A DNA stretch of 64,000 nucleotides from Ectocarpus siliculosus (taxonomy: Eukaryota > Sar > Phaeophyceae > Ectocarpales > Ectocarpaceae), in NCBI GenBank assembly GCA_000310025.1, contig FN649732.1, forward strand, positions 1,133,712 through 1,197,711, read 5' to 3'. A program made the position numbers and the translations under genes. Below are positions 12,165-23,000 of this stretch, in pieces. Position 1 is the first letter of the stretch. Every line of letters starts with the position of its first letter. The notes beneath the pieces were generated by a model. That model ran no database searches, was not told where the DNA came from, and saw only the letters and a list, made by a program, of their open reading frames with translations.

Positions 12165-13643
12165 GTGAGCTGTGTGTCTGTCTCTGTGTCTGTCTGTGTC
12201 TTTGTTTTTTTGCATCGACCACGCTAACTGGCTGACCATGTCTGTGTGTGCATGCGTGTGTGTTTATTGTTGGCATCGACCGCGCTAACCGGCAGACGAA
12301 TGAAAATGCGTCATTCGCAGTGCGGCTGACCACAGAAAATGCTTCTCAAAGGCCATGTGTGTGTGTCTTTATTTTTTGTCTGTGTATGTGTTGTGCTTGG
12401 AGTTGTTTGTTGTTGTGAAGCCATCATAAAATTACCCCCCGGCACCCTGTCGCAGTGTCACGAAGTTTGACTTCCCCTACATTCGGGTTGCCTCTTCTCT
12501 CTGCCAGCGATTTGCGTGTTTCAACCCGAAGTGGCTGAGAAGAGGCTGTTGCGCGTGATGTGTCCTGTTGTGAGTGCCGGTGTCGTACCGGGTGTAGCAA
12601 ACACCACAACAAGGCGCGGCTATCTCTGGCTGCGAGTGAAGCTGAGCCGAATGGATGTTAAAGCGGGCGGTTGCATTATAGGTGGAAGAAAACCGTCCCC
12701 TGCGTCCTATCCTTGCCACCATGAGAAAACGCGAAAGCCTCTGTTTGCTGCAGTATTGCAGTAACCGTGCCCTTTAACCAGAATGGTGCGACTTTCAGCT
12801 AGAGTACCAAATACCATGTGTAACGATATGTTTCAGTCTTGTCGTTTGGCGCTGTTTTTTTGCCAGCACATGCGAGGCGGGGACTCAAGGCTGCTACACT
12901 GACGGGATCCGCGAATGCCGGACGTGCTATCTATCCACTGAAATCTACATGTGAGTTCTGTCTCATTTTCACCGACAAGTGGGTCCACGTGGTGCTATCT
13001 GTCTACTGGTATCTACATGTGAGTTGAAGGCGTCACACCGTTCTACCTCATTTTCTTTGTCAAAACGTGGGTCCACGTCATTCTGCCGACGTGTGCATGC
13101 GCTGCCTGTGATTATCATTTGTGACGATCAAGTGTGTAACCTTTTCGCAAGTATATCGACACGTTCATCTACACGCGAGTCATGGTACACGTTACTTTTC
13201 ATCTCATTTGGCCGGTCACCACCTCCATGACATGCACTCCATGACATGTCATGGCATTACATGAAAGACCGAATCCGATTGTGTGATGCTGTGGCCTTAG
13301 GTTTCATCCACCACTGATGCGTTTCGATCATCATATCTGCTTGAACTATCTCTCTTCTTCTACATCTCCCGAAACATCTCTCTTCTCACGCGGCGGCCCT
13401 CCTTTCTTGAAGATCAGTCTCGCTATCCCATGGCCGGCCGATCTTATCCCCAGTCTCTACCTTGCCACGATCGACCGCCAGATCTTATCCCCAGTTTTCT
13501 AGCTCGCCACGATCGCCCTCCTGGCGGTCTGCGTGACCCAGGAGTAAGCGTCCCATTGCTCGATTGTGAAGGCTACCCACGCTTGCCTGCGAACCGGTGC
13601 TCGTCCCTTGCCTGGTGGATGTGTCTTGTCTTGTAACTCGCTC

Positions 13644-13703
<60 letters not shown>

Positions 13704-16459
13704 ACGTTCCTTGTGCCGCAGGGATGAAACTAATGCCACCGAGGCCTCTCGCCCACCGTGGGCCATGTGCCCGTGTTGCGTTCCCGCGACGCTCGAAAGC
13801 GGCCACGACGACGTCGAGGTGATGCAGTGATTTGGAAGCCCGTCATGCTATGGTGGCCGATCCATGACGTCATAACAAACCCACGACGTCACCATTCCCC
13901 CGGCTTTATCTCAACTCTGCTTGCTGTTTGCCCTTTCGGCGTCAGAACCTCTGTACCTAGCCTACCCGGACGTGGATGGTGGACACGCGATGATAGATGT
14001 CTCACTTTGCCGTGTTGCCGTAGACGATGATAGCTCGTAGAGATGGAAATATTAGACTGCAATGAAGGCGGTGGATACCGATGTGGATGTGGGGGCGGCC
14101 GTGGGTGTAGGCGCGACAGGTCACCTCTGCTTGTTGACTTCACCACGCGACAGCACCGCAAGTGCGAGACGCTGCAATAATCTTCCTGCACTCCGGTCGA
14201 GTGGAAATGTTGAACATGCCAACATCAAGTGTTCAGTGCATGCGTCATTCCCGTACTTCTGGGATCGCTCACAGATGTACACACTCCGCGCTCACTCAAG
14301 AGTGCATCAGGAGGTCCCGTAGCACGCGACCAAACCTACCCGCTGAGGTTTGAGACATCTTTCAGATCCCAACGCGACACCAATCCAAATCGTTATCAAA
14401 CTAGAGTCACAAGCTGTAGACATGACCACCTGTCCCTCTCCCCATTATCAACACCCCCCCCCCCAACGCAACACAGGTCAGGGCGTTCAACTACTCGGTG
14501 TTCACTATCTCGGCAAGCGACTGTACCATCACCCCCACATTTACGCCACTGGTCAGCACTGAAGCTCCCGCTGCCGTCGATGGTGCGCAGCCAGTCACCA
14601 CTCCTACTCCCGTTGATCCTCCGACAGACACACCACCTGTTGCTCCTACGCCGGAGCCTACTGAAACGCCAGTTCCGTGAGTTTTGTTACCAGTGGAGTC
14701 TAGCCGTTGATGGCGGGCTATTTTTTTTTGTTCTTGTTGTTGTCGTAGTGGTAGACGTGGTTGCCGTTTTGTTGTTGCTGCTGTTGCTGACCACCCGTTC
14801 GTCTACAATCCAAGGTGTAACTTCTGTCCTTTACGAGACTAACTCGATCGACATTTATTTATTTTTCCAGTGATTTTCATCGTCTATGCTGAAAAGGGTA
14901 GACGTACATTCTTCACACGACCCAGGAAAAAACAGTCGTTGGTACTTGGGACGAACGGAAATCACCCCACCTGGGTTCAGTTGCACTTTCCGGGACTAAT
15001 GTCTCATGGCGCTCCAGTGCTTTTGTTCTTCGTGCTGGTTGGCCATGCTAGTGTCATGCGCAAAGAAAAGTGTTGGTGTTGCCGAAGAGACGGTATCGTA
15101 GGAAACTCCATCTCCGCCCTTCGAATCTCACCCGTGATCATCCCCGTCGTCGTGTCCTCGTTTGGTTGTGCCCTTCCTTCCTTCGTTTCTCTGGTCGTTT
15201 TTCTGTGTTTTCGCGCTCTCTCGGCTGTCTTCTTTGACCCCTTTCTCGTCGTCCTCTCCCTTGTATTTGGCGCGTGTCTCTCCTTCTTTCTCCCCTTTCT
15301 CCCCTTCCTCTTGCGGTATTCCTTTCGTTTTCCCGCTTCTGTCCCGTCTCTTGTGCTCTATTCCTTTCGTTTCCTACCCACGCAATATTCCATCGCGGTC
15401 CGTCTTATGCGATGATTTTGGATATCAGATCCATTCCAACCCCCGCACCGGATGGTGGTGTCGACGAAGGGGGTGCCGATGCTTCCGACAAGAATGACGG
15501 GTGAGGGAGCACAATATTTTCGATAGATATAGGTTATCCCTCCGGAGCTAACTCATGAGAGCACAACAGTGCCATGAAGGGGTGATACAAATATAGCAGG
15601 CAGCAGGACCAACCCGCAGCTGGCTGCCAGCTGCGGTGCGACGTTTCCCAAGCTCAGCAACTCATACAGCCGACGTGTCTCTGACTCGAACAGACCAGCG
15701 AATCCCAGCGAACGAAAAAAGAAAAATTACAAATCTTTTTTCAGTCTTGTATCGGTACTGTTGCGTCGGGGCTGTGCTGATAGGGACAAGTTTTGTATTC
15801 AGTCTTGTATCGGTATTGTTGCGTCGGGGCTGGGCTGATGGGACGATGATTTTGGGCCAGGATTAGCCGGTTCGCGTAGACTGCACAGGAAGAAGGCGTT
15901 GATTCATTGTTTGGGGTCGCTACGTAACGTGTTTCTGTCCAACATGGTGTGACGGTGACGATGTATGCATATGGTATGAGGCTTCTATGGTATGATGCAC
16001 GGGTCTATCGGCGGTGACGAAGAAACCGCGGACGTTCTGACCAGGTATTGGTTAGCAACAACCAGCTTGGTGGGGGGTGTATGGAGAACATGCCCTTGAA
16101 AAAATCATCAGAAACACCGTTTTTTTTTTCCAATTGTAGCATATTGCGTGGTGAAGAAAGGGTGCCTCGCCTCTCATTTGTTGCCATCCGTTCCCTCAGA
16201 CGTACCCAACTCCCCCCGTAGTATTGTTCTCCTTCCCCCTTTTTCTTGATCTGCTGCCGTTGATCTCCAGTATCAGTATCATCTCATCGCACTGCACGGG
16301 CCACCCGCCTCCGTTCCTCTTCTTCGTTCACATTTGGCGATTTTGGCGTGAAGGTTGAGCATGGGGGCCAAGATCGGAATCGGTGTTGCCGCGGCCGCCG
16401 GCGTCATATTCCTCGGCATCGTAGGATTCGCCGCCATCAAAGCTTCCCGCAAGGGTTGA
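11871..16459 (+). CDS. Gene D: predicted single-pass membrane protein with Pro/Thr stalk, 5' end incomplete
   Basis: Five plus-strand exons join in phase: 11871-12164, 13722-13818, 14477-14676, 15429-15500 and 16354-16459, which ends with TGA. Together they give about 255 residues. The first exon encodes a hydrophobic run (RALAGAAVLIGLAQ) that looks like a signal peptide core, then a Gly-rich part and a Cys-bearing region. Exon 2 adds a CPCC cluster, exon 3 a Thr/Pro-rich stalk, exon 4 a short Gly/Asp linker, and exon 5 a C-terminal hydrophobic helix followed by KASRKG. This layout suggests a secretory-route protein anchored at the C-terminus, either as type I or by a trimmed anchor. I do not recognise the family. 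The start codon is unsettled: the exon has a strong acceptor (GCGAGCGCAG), but the frame is also open up to an ATG at 11752. Confidence 0.65.
12924..13079 (+). repeat. Imperfect tandem duplication in intron of gene D
   Basis: Two copies, 12924-12991 and 12992-13079, share GTGCTATCT, ATCTACATGTGAGTT, CTCATTTTC and GTGGGTCCACGT blocks in the same order. Copy 2 carries about 20 extra bases. Confidence 0.75.
13239..13254. repeat. 16-base perfect palindrome
   Basis: CCATGACATGTCATGG equals its own reverse complement. A related CCATGACATG half lies just upstream. It is intronic in gene D; no function is assigned. Confidence 0.8.
13440..13521 (+). repeat. 41-base tandem repeat, two copies
   Basis: Copies at 13440-13480 and 13481-13521 share GATCTTATCCCCAGT and GCCACGATCG and are diverged between these blocks. 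They lie in an intron of gene D. Confidence 0.75.
13647..13700 (+). repeat. (CT)27 microsatellite ending 21 bases before a splice acceptor
   Basis: 54 bases of uninterrupted CT lie directly upstream of the acceptor of gene D exon 2 (13722). It therefore occupies the position of the polypyrimidine tract. On the minus strand it makes a false Arg/Glu frame. Confidence 0.9.
13722..13818 (+). CDS. Gene D exon 2: Cys cluster
   Basis: One split base plus 32 codons, from acceptor TTGTGCCGCAG to donor GTCGAG|GTGATG. It encodes DETNATEASRPPWAM, then CPCC and a His/Asp-rich end. Phase agrees with both neighbours. There is another N-glycosylation sequon (NAT). Confidence 0.6.
14477..14676 (+). CDS. Gene D exon 3: Pro/Thr-rich stalk
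   Basis: Runs from acceptor CAACGCAACACAG to donor GTTCC|GTGAGT, 66 codons plus two bases. The first third is ordered-looking (FNYSVFTISASDCTI, with an NYS sequon); the rest is a TP/PT/PV-rich stalk suitable for O-glycosylation. The acceptor is preceded by a run of thirteen C. Confidence 0.7.
15429..15500 (+). CDS. Gene D exon 4: Gly/Asp-rich linker
   Basis: One split base, 23 codons and two bases, between acceptor TTTTGGATATCAG and donor GACGG|GTGAGG. Encodes SIPTPAPDGGVDEGGADASD, continuing the stalk and turning acidic before the membrane anchor. Confidence 0.6.
15741..15842 (+). repeat. 58-base-period tandem duplication
   Basis: TCAGTCTTGTATCGGTA begins at 15741 and again at 15799, and both copies continue with GTTGCGTCGGGGCTG. 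The copies differ at a few bases. They lie in the last intron of gene D. Confidence 0.8.
16354..16459 (+). CDS. Gene D terminal exon: C-terminal transmembrane helix
   Basis: Starts after acceptor TTTTGGCGTGAAG with one split base. It encodes LSMGAKIGIGVAAAAGVIFL followed by GIVGFAAIKASRKG and TGA. About 20 hydrophobic residues with a short basic tail make a typical stop-transfer anchor. The stop codon is at 16457-16459. Confidence 0.65.
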
Positions 16460-19016
16460 GCGAGACACAAGAGTGTCCCGCCGCACTGCAGAACAAGGGG
16501 CGTCCCTCCGTCTGCCTCGCCTGGGCAAGGCTTGAGTGCAGGCGGGGCTTGAGATGACGAGGTCGCTTTTGCGCCAACCGAACGAGCCTGATCGCAAGAC
16601 CCTGCACATTTTGTTTGGAGGCAAATGTTGCCGACGCCACACCGCACGAAGCCTCGTTCGCAGGGACGTTGCACTGCTGAGAAAAGATCTGTCATGTTTG
16701 TAGTTGGAGGCTTTGGGTGGAGCATGCGCAAGGCCCCCGACATTGAAGGCGTTACTCTACGCGGAAGGGCAGGTGGAAGGGGCCCCAGCCCGCAATGATG
16801 GGCACGATTTTCAGTCGAATTGGTTCGGCGATGTGTTGTGTGAGTAGTTTGGGCACGTTCACGATCGAAGCGGGGGAGGAGCTGAAGAAGGTTGCATTCG
16901 CGATCTTTTGTTACCCCGCTTTCGTTGGAACGGTCCTCAAGTGGAAGATGGATGTATGTGCGCGTTTACGTTAATAAATATGGCTTGCTTCATTCAGTGT
17001 TTCTCGTGATGAATTCCTGTCGCCCCTTTGCGGACTGCAGAAAGGAGGAGGCTATCTCCGATCTATCTAGCGTTTGTTGCGATCGTGCGGGTTTAACGTT
17101 TCTCTGTGTGGAGGCGACGAACTGGAGTTGAAGTTGAGGTGAAGATGTGTTCGGAGGTTATCTACAGGGCGAAGGTGTTCTGGTAGATTGGTTCGGCATG
17201 GTGTGCGAAGGGCAGTAGTTGGTCGATGTTCATGGTGGTATTTTATGGCTTTCTTCATGGAGAGTTCACGTTTGGGCGGCGTGCAACTTATGTGGTTGAA
17301 GCTTGGAGATCATGCATGGCCGTGAGTGAGGTTCAGGCTGAAGCTACCTAGCCTCCACGCGTCGGTGTTTACGTGTTGATCGTGGAGTGCTTGTGTCGGG
17401 AATCAATAGCCTTTGGGCCGAAAAACATGTCGTAGACGGGCGCTTGAAATCGCGTGTTGTTTTTTTGGCTGGCTGCAGGGTACGGTGTGCTTCGAACTGA
17501 GGAGCAGGCTTAGGATTATTACTGCTAGGCTGAATGTTTGGCGTGCAGCATGTCATGTTTGCGGCTTTGATGAGATGCTGATGCTTCCGTGTGCCTCAAC
17601 CTAGGCCTGCCTATCTATTCGCAATTTGCTTGCTCTCGTTGATTTACGACGATGATGATGGCGGTTACATCTACGACAGTGTCTTGTCCTTTGTACTATA
17701 CTGTCGGCTACATCTGAGAGCTACCCACCGCTTCTTTTCTTGCTGGGACTGGAACGACGAGTGTATGCAGAGTACAGGCATCACTTGGTCCGCTATAAGC
17801 GCGATACACTGAGCTGTATCCAAAAGGGAGTTCGTGCGGTGCGGTGGGTAACAAGAGGGGTGGGTTTTGTTCTGCCGGTGTTTTTGTGCATTTGTTTCGC
17901 CACTTATGGTCTTTTTTTTTACTGCAATACCGGTTTAATTTCAATAATTTTACACGTTGTACAGTGGTTTGAAGTTGCGATCGCGTGTACATGAAGGATT
18001 GATATTCTTGCCCCTTGACTTTACTTGGCGTCCACCCTGGTACGGACGGTTGGGGTATCTAGACTTTGACCGCTGTGTGATATTTTTCTTTCACGTTGTC
18101 CCCTTCCGTTTGCAGTTCGTATCAACTGCTGGAGGCTGCATGTGTTTCTTCTGCTGTTGATTCACGTCCTCTGGGTTAGGATATCCGACCGTTTGCGCAT
18201 TGTGGGAGCGTAAATTCATGCCTCCCCAAGGTGGAATTGTGGCCGGTGGTAGCTACGCTTTTCGTGCCTGTATGAAATTTCGCGATAGGCGAGTTGTCCA
18301 GACGACCATGTTGGGCGTGGGCTGGTACTGTATGAGTGCACGTATTTTTTGCCACTTCCTCCTGAATGTTTCGCTGCTGTAGCTTAGTCCTGAAGGTGCC
18401 TTCAAGCGCAAAGGGCGGAGGGTTGTTCAGGCGTGCTGTTTTCGACGCTCTGCGCCTACCGGCGGCTACTAGAGTTCGTTTGCAATATTGGTATTTATTG
18501 GGGAACTTTACACTTTCTTTTGAGTTACTGGGGCAAAGGGGTACTGCGTACGTCATAACGATTATTATGGTGAGAACCAAAGCAACAACAAGGATGGACA
18601 CGGCTGTCCCTGCGTGAGGCAGTCAGATCAGGCGTCTGTGCCCACAAACGACGTCCATGGCGAGCGTTTTGAACGCAGTTGGTTGACTTTTGAAACGTTC
18701 TCATTTGACTACCCCTGGCACGGGTGTCTCACGGTGTCTCTTGCATCCACCGTCGAGGACTTGTTTGTTTCGGCGGTCACCCGCTTCTTGCGCCCTGTTA
18801 CCCTCGTCCATGGGCCATCGCTCGCACATATATCTCTTTGTCGCTTCGCCTTTGGCGTTGACGACGAAGACCTTTGTGGAGGTTACCCTTTACAACGTCA
18901 CAGCCATTCACCCGTCCCCGCCGCGCTGCCGTTTGATGACCCCACTCTTTGAAGCCAGGGTGCCTCTTGGGGCACACCTATGGGAAGCAGGCACTATGCA
19001 CTCTGGGGAAATAAGG
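16460..19016. other. Convergent 3' region of genes D and B
   Basis: Gene D ends at 16459 on plus and gene B ends at 19017 on minus, so this 2.6 kb should hold both 3' UTRs and the terminators. Brown algal transcripts are known for long 3' UTRs, which would fill much of it. I see no supported coding exon; the frames present are short and lack usable splice sites. Confidence 0.5.
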
Positions 19017-20096
19017 TCATCGACCCGCGGGGTGGCCGGGAGGTGACCAGCTGCTCTCGCCGGTGGAAGAGTTGTACCAGAACGGCACGCCTTCCTCGGT
19101 CTTGAACTCCTCCCACGGGCTTCCGTCTGGTGGTGTAGCAGCCATTGCGGTTGTGATCTCATGCGGCTCTTCTTCGCGTGGCACCTCCCACTGTGTTAGC
19201 CCCGAGAGCACGTGGTGGTAGTAAATGCTCCCGTCGCCCACGTCGACAGCTTCCCACCCATCCGGAAGAGGAAGAGGAGGTTCACTGCCACCAACGTGTT
19301 CGGCCAAGCCTGCGTCGGTAGTGGCGTTTTCCGCGTCGCCTGCTGGAAAGGCCGGCAGCTCTCCACCTTCTTCCTTCTCGGTACCATGGCTGCTTTCCGC
19401 TATCTCCGAATATCGCCTAGTGTGGACCGTTTCCCCTCCCGATAGCTGGCCGTGGGCTGCATCTCCTGCTACTGCTGCTGCTTGTGTCGAAAAATCTCTG
19501 CCAGCGGCGGCGGCTGTGGTGTCAGCAGGAGCACCCGGATCACCGGCAGAAACGCCGCCAGCCGCCGAAGACACAGAGACCTTTCGTGCACCACTTCCGT
19601 CGAAGCTGTCGCGGGTAGAAAGGGGTGTCGGGGGATCCCAACGGCTCTCTCCAGTCTCACCGTTGAAGTAGTACTTGTTCCCGGCATCGTCCTCGGCGAT
19701 ATCCCACCCCGGAGGTACCAATCCCAGAGAACGCGAAGGATAATCAGAGCTCGGCCCCGAAAGAGCAGGCACCATTGGCCCGGATTCTTTCCGGGAGGTG
19801 TCGGAACCTGTCATATAGGGCCTCTCCACTCCTTGGTGCACACGGGCGCTTGCACTGCTACCCTGGCTGCGTCCATCATCTCCGGATAGAGCGGAACCAG
19901 CGGCTCGCGGAAGAAGCAACAGAGGACCACGAGGCTCACGCCCCGGTGATGAGGAGTTTGACAGTGCAGGTAGTGGTGGAACCGACTGCTGACGCTGGTC
20001 GTGTTGCCGTCCACGATTGTTGCTGCTTGGGCTGCTAGCCGTGTGTTCCCGTTGATGCGCGAGCGCTTCACCCTGAACCTCACGCAGTAGCATTCC
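19017..20096 (-). CDS. Gene B terminal exon: disordered tail with three WW domains
   Basis: Phase-0 exon of 359 codons plus TGA, after acceptor GCCTGCGTGCGTGCCAG. WW1 (about 19622-19725): PPGWDIAEDDAGNKYYF then GESRWDPP. WW2 (about 19180-19275): LPDGWEAVDVGDGSIYYHH then LTQWEVP. WW3 (about 19030-19125): SPWEEFKTEEGVPFWYN then ESSWSPP. All three keep both signature Trp residues, the aromatic pair and the final Pro, so they should bind Pro-rich ligands. Linkers are Ser/Gly/Ala-rich. It could be a separate small gene, but its acceptor and phase fit gene B and no start context is seen. Confidence 0.8.
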   Translation of the reverse strand, partial: GMLLREVQGEALAHQREHTASSPSSNNRGRQHDQRQQSVPPLPALSNSSSPGREPRGPLLLLPRAAGSALSGDDGRSQGSSASARVHQGVERPYMTGSDTSRKESGPMVPALSGPSSDYPSRSLGLVPPGWDIAEDDAGNKYYFNGETGESRWDPPTPLSTRDSFDGSGARKVSVSSAAGGVSAGDPGAPADTTAAAAGRDFSTQAAAVAGDAAHGQLSGGETVHTRRYSEIAESSHGTEKEEGGELPAFPAGDAENATTDAGLAEHVGGSEPPLPLPDGWEAVDVGDGSIYYHHVLSGLTQWEVPREEEPHEITTAMAATPPDGSPWEEFKTEEGVPFWYNSSTGESSWSPPGHPAGR

Positions 20097-23000
20097 CTGG
20101 CACGCACGCAGGCAGCAGCCACCAAAGTGAGAGGGTTGTTTCTATTTCGTTCTCAGAAGGAGACACAAGGATGTAGTCTATGTGTAGGAGAGTTATCAAG
20201 ACTAAACTCAATGACTCGGTAATCTGGACGTAGTGGAGCGTGTTCAAGCCCTCACGATGAGGACTCCCCGATACCGGCCCGAACTAAACATCGACACAAA
20301 ATAGTACCACGTGCTAGAAGTTGCAGTTTCCCTCGAAAACTGTTCTGGAGAGACCGTAACCGACCATGATCGTTACCGCGCACCCGGATTCGCCCGAATG
20401 GGCGGTCTTTAGTCTACGTTTGCATTGCAGGCACTTCAGGCATGCAAGCGTGTGTTCACGAGCGCTCTGTACGTAATAGGGACGGGGCGGAGCGGAACTC
20501 TACACTTCCGGCATAATGGGCGTAGGGTGTAGTGGTGGGGGGTATTCTGCTATGCTTCACGCTATTCGTGATGCTGAAATATGACAGCAGCTTGAAGCAA
20601 TAGACCGACGTTTTGGGGGGGTTGGGTTGTGTGGCTAGGCTGTACATGCCCTGTACTCAAGGTAGGAGGAAATTCGGTGACTAACGTGCGTGGCAATCGG
20701 GCAGCTGTTCTCTGATACGCCAGGTATGCCTTCAGCGGGAGAATACGGTGGGCACACACTCTCTCTATTGTCGTTTAAAACTCAGGAATACATTTGATCT
20801 AGAATCTCTCGTGGACAACACCTTGCCAGCACCAAGCAACAAGTGAACTATGTAGCCGATGGAGCATATTTTGGTACATCGCAAGGGAAAATTGGCTGTT
20901 GGCTTGTAGTACAAATCCTGCAGCTGCACAAATGTGTCAAGCGGATGGTTATTTTAGGGAGTAGCATAGAAGAGCATGGGCCCTTGCAGACACAGAACGC
21001 TTGCAAGCTCAGAATACAAGAACCGGCGACGGAAATGCTACTCTCGTATATTTTGTTTTCAGCACATGTAGTTGCGATATCTTACCGTGGGTCCGAGGTA
21101 AGTGCCGAACCTGTCGATCTGTCGTTGGCGACTCCGGAGGTAGGCGCGCTGAGGGCGATTTGACGTTTGTCATACAGCCAACCCCACAACCAAAAGAGAG
21201 CGTAAGAAACCCAGAGAGGTCAGTTGTGAATAAAATAAGATGACACGTATCTGCCATTCACCACGGAACTGGTTGTCGACGCCGAGAGGGCGCGAACGAA
21301 AGCAACCCAGCTGGACCAACCAAAAATACATCCTTTTTTCGTACACACGCGGTTGTTAACCTGCACACGAATGGATGAGTGTTTCACCCTTGTAGGCTGA
21401 GATCGTCAAGCAAATGTCGTAACCCCCGCCCCCCACCACTACCGCCCCAACCATCGCGCACAGGACAACAATCGGGGGATATCATCACCTCGATCTTGAT
21501 AACTGCCTGTTTTACTTCGGGTCGTTGTAAAAACTTGGCCGACGCCGTGTCCTGTCGTCTCTTGTCATTCTCCGCCTGCAGGTGTTGTCGTTGTGATCGT
21601 GTGCGTGATTGTGTGTGTGTGTGTGTGTGTTGTTGTTGTTGTTGCTGTCAATGTTGCTCAAGGTGAAGCGACAGTTAGGTCAGAGTCAGATGATGAGGCA
21701 ACGCAAATTCGGTAGAAACTTCGTGCCCCAACCACGACAAGAACCAAGCGACCACTTCAACGCCAGTGAGTGTTCGTCGTTGGATGGCAGTCATTCAGTA
21801 TCGCTCTCAGCCTGTTGACGGCAGTGTTACAGGTAGCCCATCTGGCATCGCTTGCGAAAGCGCTTTTGTCAGTGAAATTGGGAGCCACACAAGTCTACAC
21901 ATTGCACAGATCTCGCGGACCCGTGACAAAGTGACATCTACAACGCCTGTCCAAGCTCGGCGACTAATACACTCAATCTTGTAAAGTTAGTAATTTCAAG
22001 ACATATCCATACGATAGACGAGGAACATGAATGGGACACTTTTTCGGCACCTGCGATTGGTGATGCGTGCTGAGGCTCTCGAAGGTGCTGCTCCCCTGAG
22101 AGTGTTCTGGGAATGTGTCCATCAAGGTCTGGTAGTTGGCCTGGCGCAATACAAAGGGAACGTCAAAGAAAACCATGGCATCGAAGAGACGTGTCCGTCA
22201 AGCCTTAAGTAATTCGTCTGTCTTTCCAGACAGACCAGTCCGTACCACCACAAGCTAAACAGGGTCAATTGCAGCAATTGTTGGTCTGGGAGTCGGTAAA
22301 ATATGCCAGATGACGGAAGTCAAAATCTCCACGGCGAACAAAAAATCACAGGCGAAACAGGGAAGAGACAATAAATCTGATGTCGGTGTTTGTTGGAAAT
22401 GGCGGCGACGAATGAGAGGCGACGCGGAATCATCAGTGTCCGAGGTTTGGTGCTGGTCGGATCGTTCACGCGTCGATCCAGACGGAGTCAGAAACACGCT
22501 TCATTCTGCGCTGTGCACCCGGTGCAAGCATAAGGAGCACCCACAGGCAGGTTTCGGGAAGGCGTGACACGGTAGCCTGTAACACCAAGACACGAAATGC
22601 AAATTTCTGGCCAGATTGAGTGTGTAGGGTACGCGCCGACATGAGCTTGAAGCCTATTCCTCCCACAACAATTGCCTGCTAAAATACATCTCGATGCCAA
22701 TGTCCATGTCTTGGACGTCTCGGATTCCGCAGCGGGTTAGGCACGCAGCAGATACATGCACGTGCAACCTCCACATGAACAATAAAACACACAGCGAATA
22801 CGTCGCCTCCTTGCAGGAAAAGTAGAACGTTCTCCGACAGGACGGAAGACCGCACTGAGCAGTCTTCAAATCCGGCGCCACGGCGAAACCAATCAATATG
22901 TTTGGTTTGGTGCCCCCGCCTGCCATCCGCGAAAGGTCTTTACCTCTGTCGATGAGACTCTAATCTTCGGCGTCTTTCGGGTCAACTTCAAGCCGCAAGA

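Noticed and set aside
16279-16743. 154-codon minus-strand frame
   Set aside because: It lies over the terminal exon of gene D and lacks recognisable domains; better explained as a shadow.
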